7,512 bases of DNA from Thermoplasmata archaeon (GTDB taxonomy: Archaea; Thermoplasmatota; Thermoplasmata; GCA-020350865). The notes under the pieces are model-generated. The model had not been told where the DNA came from. It saw only the letters and a program-made list of their open reading frames with translations, and searched no databases. This document shows positions 5,818 to 7,512 of this stretch, in pieces. Position numbers and translations under genes: made by a program. Position 1 is the stretch's first letter. The number at the start of each line of letters is the position of its first letter. The DNA is taken from the NCBI GenBank assembly GCA_020350865.1, contig CP070726.1, forward strand, positions 74,136 through 81,647, in the 5' to 3' direction.

Positions 5818-5836
5818 GCCCTTAATCCAAGAGGGA

Positions 5837-5844
5837 GGAGGTGA
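5837..5844 (+). promoter_or_regulatory. Perfect Shine-Dalgarno site for the gene at 5851
   Basis: GGAGGTGA is a full match to the archaeal anti-Shine-Dalgarno sequence, six bases before a GTG codon. It decides the GTG at 5851 as the start and predicts strong translation. Confidence 0.8.
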
Positions 5845-5850
5845 AAAAAA

Positions 5851-6522
5851 GTGAGAGACGCAAGCAAACTGACAATCGGACTGCTAATCATCGTAGTATC
5901 CTCGATGTTCCTGGTTACAGCGTTTTCGGGACCGGTGGGTGCAAAAGCCAAGACCCCTATCGAAGACGGCCCCCCACCTCTGCCGGGAGATGGGCTTATG
6001 GTAACGAGAGGTGACGGCTGGGTTAAAATCGGTTTGGCCAATGAGAACTTCCCAGGTAAAGGTCAAACACCCAGGACAGTAATCGGAACCATAAGGTTCA
6101 CCGGGGCCAAAGTAATCGGCTGGCAGAATTCTATCGGGACACCAATGGAGTTTCCTATGGATGAGGTTAGCTTCACCATGGGCGGAAACACCGTGGATTT
6201 CGCAATGTACGTTCTACCACATGCGGATGCGTTCCGGCTGTTCCTTGAGTATGAACCCGGGAACTCCCAGACAAATCACGGCGAGGACACTCCGGAAGCA
6301 GGAGGGCACGATCATGGCTCGGACGGGATCAACGACGACAATGGAAGAACTGGAAACAATGGTAACGGAAGGAGTGGCGGCGCCGGTGGAGGACAGAATG
6401 CAAACGCCAACGCAAAGATGACCATATACTTCGGCTATACAGAAAATTGTCCAGCAACAGCCTTTGTCGGGTCATCTGGAACACCCTATGACGATGGAAG
6501 ACCTATTCCCCTGATGGAGTAA
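5851..6522 (+). CDS. Secreted protein with Gly/Asn-rich segment
   Basis: A 223-residue exported protein. Residues 1-33 form a signal peptide: short charged start, hydrophobic core LTIGLLIIVVSSMFLVTAF, and a likely signal peptidase site after AKA (residue 33). The mature part begins with a Pro/Gly-rich stretch, then a beta-rich region (about residues 45-135: WVKIGLANENF, TVIGTIRFTGAKVIGW, EVSFTMGGNTVDFAMYVLP). A low-complexity Gly/Asn/Asp/His segment follows (about 137-188), then a short C-terminal strand (MTIYFGY) and a Pro-rich end. No transmembrane anchor is seen after the signal peptide, so it is probably released or held at the cell surface. I do not recognise the family. The two parts flanking the low-complexity stretch may form one beta domain with a flexible insertion. 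It has the best ribosome-binding site in the window and sits alone between promoters and T-rich terminators. Confidence 0.78.
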   Translation: MRDASKLTIGLLIIVVSSMFLVTAFSGPVGAKAKTPIEDGPPPLPGDGLMVTRGDGWVKIGLANENFPGKGQTPRTVIGTIRFTGAKVIGWQNSIGTPMEFPMDEVSFTMGGNTVDFAMYVLPHADAFRLFLEYEPGNSQTNHGEDTPEAGGHDHGSDGINDDNGRTGNNGNGRSGGAGGGQNANANAKMTIYFGYTENCPATAFVGSSGTPYDDGRPIPLME

Positions 6523-6549
6523 ATGGGTTTGTACTTCATAAAAACCATC

Positions 6550-6579
6550 TTTATTTTATTTATTATCTTTTTTTATTTA
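6550..6579 (+). terminator. T-rich terminator after the secreted-protein gene
   Basis: A run of T-rich blocks, including seven T in a row at 6568-6574, begins about 28 bp after the stop at 6522. This is typical of archaeal intrinsic termination without a hairpin. Confidence 0.65.
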
Positions 6580-6594
6580 ATCTAAATCTTCCTG

Positions 6595-6600
6595 AAAAAA
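6595..6600 (-). terminator. T6 terminator for the convergent gene
   Basis: On the minus strand this is six T residues, 25 bp after the stop of the gene at 6625-7059. With the plus-strand T-tracts it separates two convergent genes. Confidence 0.5.
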
Positions 6601-6624
6601 GACTAATTTGCGGTTTGCTTGGAC

Positions 6625-7059
6625 TCATTCGCCTTTCCCATCATCCGCATTCTTAGTATCGTTAAAAATCTCCCCAAAGCCCTCCATGAACGCCCCTTCT
6701 ATGGAATTCATGAACTTGTCTATGAGCCTTTCCAGCTCGAGAACATAGGGCTCCAGTCGTTTCACCATTTCCTCGTTGAAGCTCTCCTGCATCCCCGGAA
6801 TCGCATCGATCCTGCTGGCCTCGGCATCCAGCTCCTCAGTCAACAGATCCAGGCCCTCCATGAACTTGTTGACCTTTTCTTGGATACCCTCCGAGGACAG
6901 GGGCATATTGATTATCTTCCTAATCTCATCCACAGAAGATTTCACAGATTCCTCCATGAAAGAAATGATCTCATCCTTGTGTTCCTTTAAGTCCTCAAGG
7001 GAATTGGTTTCCTTCATGAGTTCAAGGGCATTCTTTCTTGCTTCGTATCCTTTGTCCAC
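6625..7059 (-). CDS. Acidic helical / coiled-coil hypothetical protein
   Basis: A 144-residue, strongly acidic, almost fully helical protein that I do not recognise. It contains amphipathic helices such as EGIQEKVNKFMEGLDLLTEE and MVKRLEPYVLELERLIDKFM, suited to coiled-coil or helical-bundle packing, and ends in a disordered acidic tail (NDTKNADDGKGE). There is no signal peptide or membrane segment. The start is a GTG at 7059: GGTGA lies just upstream (four bases away) and a TATA box about 38 bp upstream. It stands alone, convergent with the secreted-protein gene. In size, charge and composition it resembles the protein at 1698-2108, but I see no alignable motif that would make them paralogues. 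Confidence 0.72.
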   Translation of the reverse strand: MDKGYEARKNALELMKETNSLEDLKEHKDEIISFMEESVKSSVDEIRKIINMPLSSEGIQEKVNKFMEGLDLLTEELDAEASRIDAIPGMQESFNEEMVKRLEPYVLELERLIDKFMNSIEGAFMEGFGEIFNDTKNADDGKGE

Positions 7060-7092
7060 GATCTCACCGGTTTGCCTGGATGAGTGGATTCG

Positions 7093-7101
7093 TATATTTA
7101 A
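7093..7101 (-). promoter_or_regulatory. TATA box for the gene ending at 6625
   Basis: On the minus strand this reads TTAAATATA, a good archaeal TATA box. The predicted start near 7071 gives a leader of about 12 bases carrying GGTGA before the GTG at 7059. Confidence 0.6.
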
Positions 7102-7233
7102 TGGTTTTCAGAAGGATGCTCTGGAGGGCACAGGTGATTCGCTCTTCGGTTTTTTGATTTTATAAACTTTCCAACGTCGTACACGGTAATGATAACCTGG
7201 GTTGGGTGATTGGCAATTAACTCCATCCAATAT

Positions 7234-7494
7234 CTAACGGGGGGGAGGTGGAGGAGGCAGTGGCTTTTTCCTAAATGTAGGCGGTGGAGGCTCGGGACTT
7301 TCATCCATGAGTTCTTCCGGTTTTTCGGCTGCACTTGCATCGGAGGTCACTGCTTCTTCTTCAGCTGGACTTTCTTGACATATCCTATTCCTCATCCCCA
7401 TCAGAAACACCATGATAATAGCAACGATAAGGACTAACAAAAGCACCAATGAAATCCACACTGAAGCTAATTCTTCCACGGCATCGACAATCAC
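7234..7494 (-). CDS. Single-TM protein with proline-rich tail (may be partial)
   Basis: An 86-residue membrane protein. After a short acidic N-terminus comes one clear transmembrane helix (about residues 12-34, WISLVLLLVLIVAIIMVFLM), a basic MRNR stop-transfer patch that favours a cytoplasmic C-terminus, an acidic Ala/Glu-rich linker, and a proline-rich end with PPPPTFRKK and LPPPPPPR. The tail could bind partner domains, but none is known. The GTG at 7494 has GGAGAGGGGG directly upstream, yet the frame stays open to the window edge, so a start outside the window is possible. The TAG stop follows a run of seven C on the coding strand; a one-base change there would add 48 residues (see findings). 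The family is unknown. Confidence 0.62.
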   Translation of the reverse strand: MIVDAVEELASVWISLVLLLVLIVAIIMVFLMGMRNRICQESPAEEEAVTSDASAAEKPEELMDESPEPPPPTFRKKPLPPPPPPR

Positions 7495-7512
7495 ATCCCC
7501 CTCTCCGACCGC

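Overview
The window reads as archaeal chromosomal DNA, most likely from the Thermoplasmatota / Methanomassiliicoccales side of the Euryarchaeota. Four things support this. TATA-like boxes sit about 26 bp upstream of plausible transcription starts. Several short leaders carry GGTGA or GGAGG ribosome-binding sites, one of them a perfect GGAGGTGA. Candidate terminators are plain T-tracts without hairpins. The proteins are of types common in archaea: a winged-helix protein fused to a membrane domain, a UPF0175/DUF3368 pair, a VapBC pair, and acidic helical orphans. The taxonomic placement is inferred from style and from the N-terminal winged helix of the first gene, not from a marker gene.

Layout. 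1-1676: a large plus-strand gene for a winged-helix / zinc-ribbon / polytopic membrane protein. 1698-2570: two minus-strand genes, an acidic helical orphan and a SpoIIAA/STAS-like protein, each with its own TATA box. 2759-3037: a divergent small ArsR-type regulator. 3094-4792: a more AT-rich island with two toxin-antitoxin modules facing each other, RHH/UPF0175 antitoxin plus DUF3368 PIN-like toxin on the plus strand and VapB-VapC on the minus strand. Squeezed between them is a 219-bp remnant of a histidine phosphatase gene carrying an in-frame TAG and lacking its C-terminal part. Both modules have repeat-type operator candidates between the TATA box and the start codon.

4793-5056 is a gene-free stretch, followed by a small basic orphan protein (5057-5371). 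5372-5850 is mostly non-coding but holds a T-tract, a strong TATA box, a possible 30-codon gene and a short reading frame whose end resembles the C-terminal half of a Phd/YefM antitoxin. 5851-6522 encodes a secreted protein with a Gly/Asn/Asp-rich segment, followed by T-rich terminators. 6625-7059 (minus) is a second acidic helical orphan. 7234-7494 (minus) is a one-TM protein with a proline-rich tail that may begin beyond the window edge.

No core metabolic operon is present. The window is accessory in character: regulators, stress-type TA modules, gene remnants and exported or membrane orphans. The most informative part is the 3.0-4.8 kb island, where TA modules and a dead enzyme gene record past insertion or rearrangement. 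No tRNA, rRNA, CRISPR array or insertion sequence was recognised.
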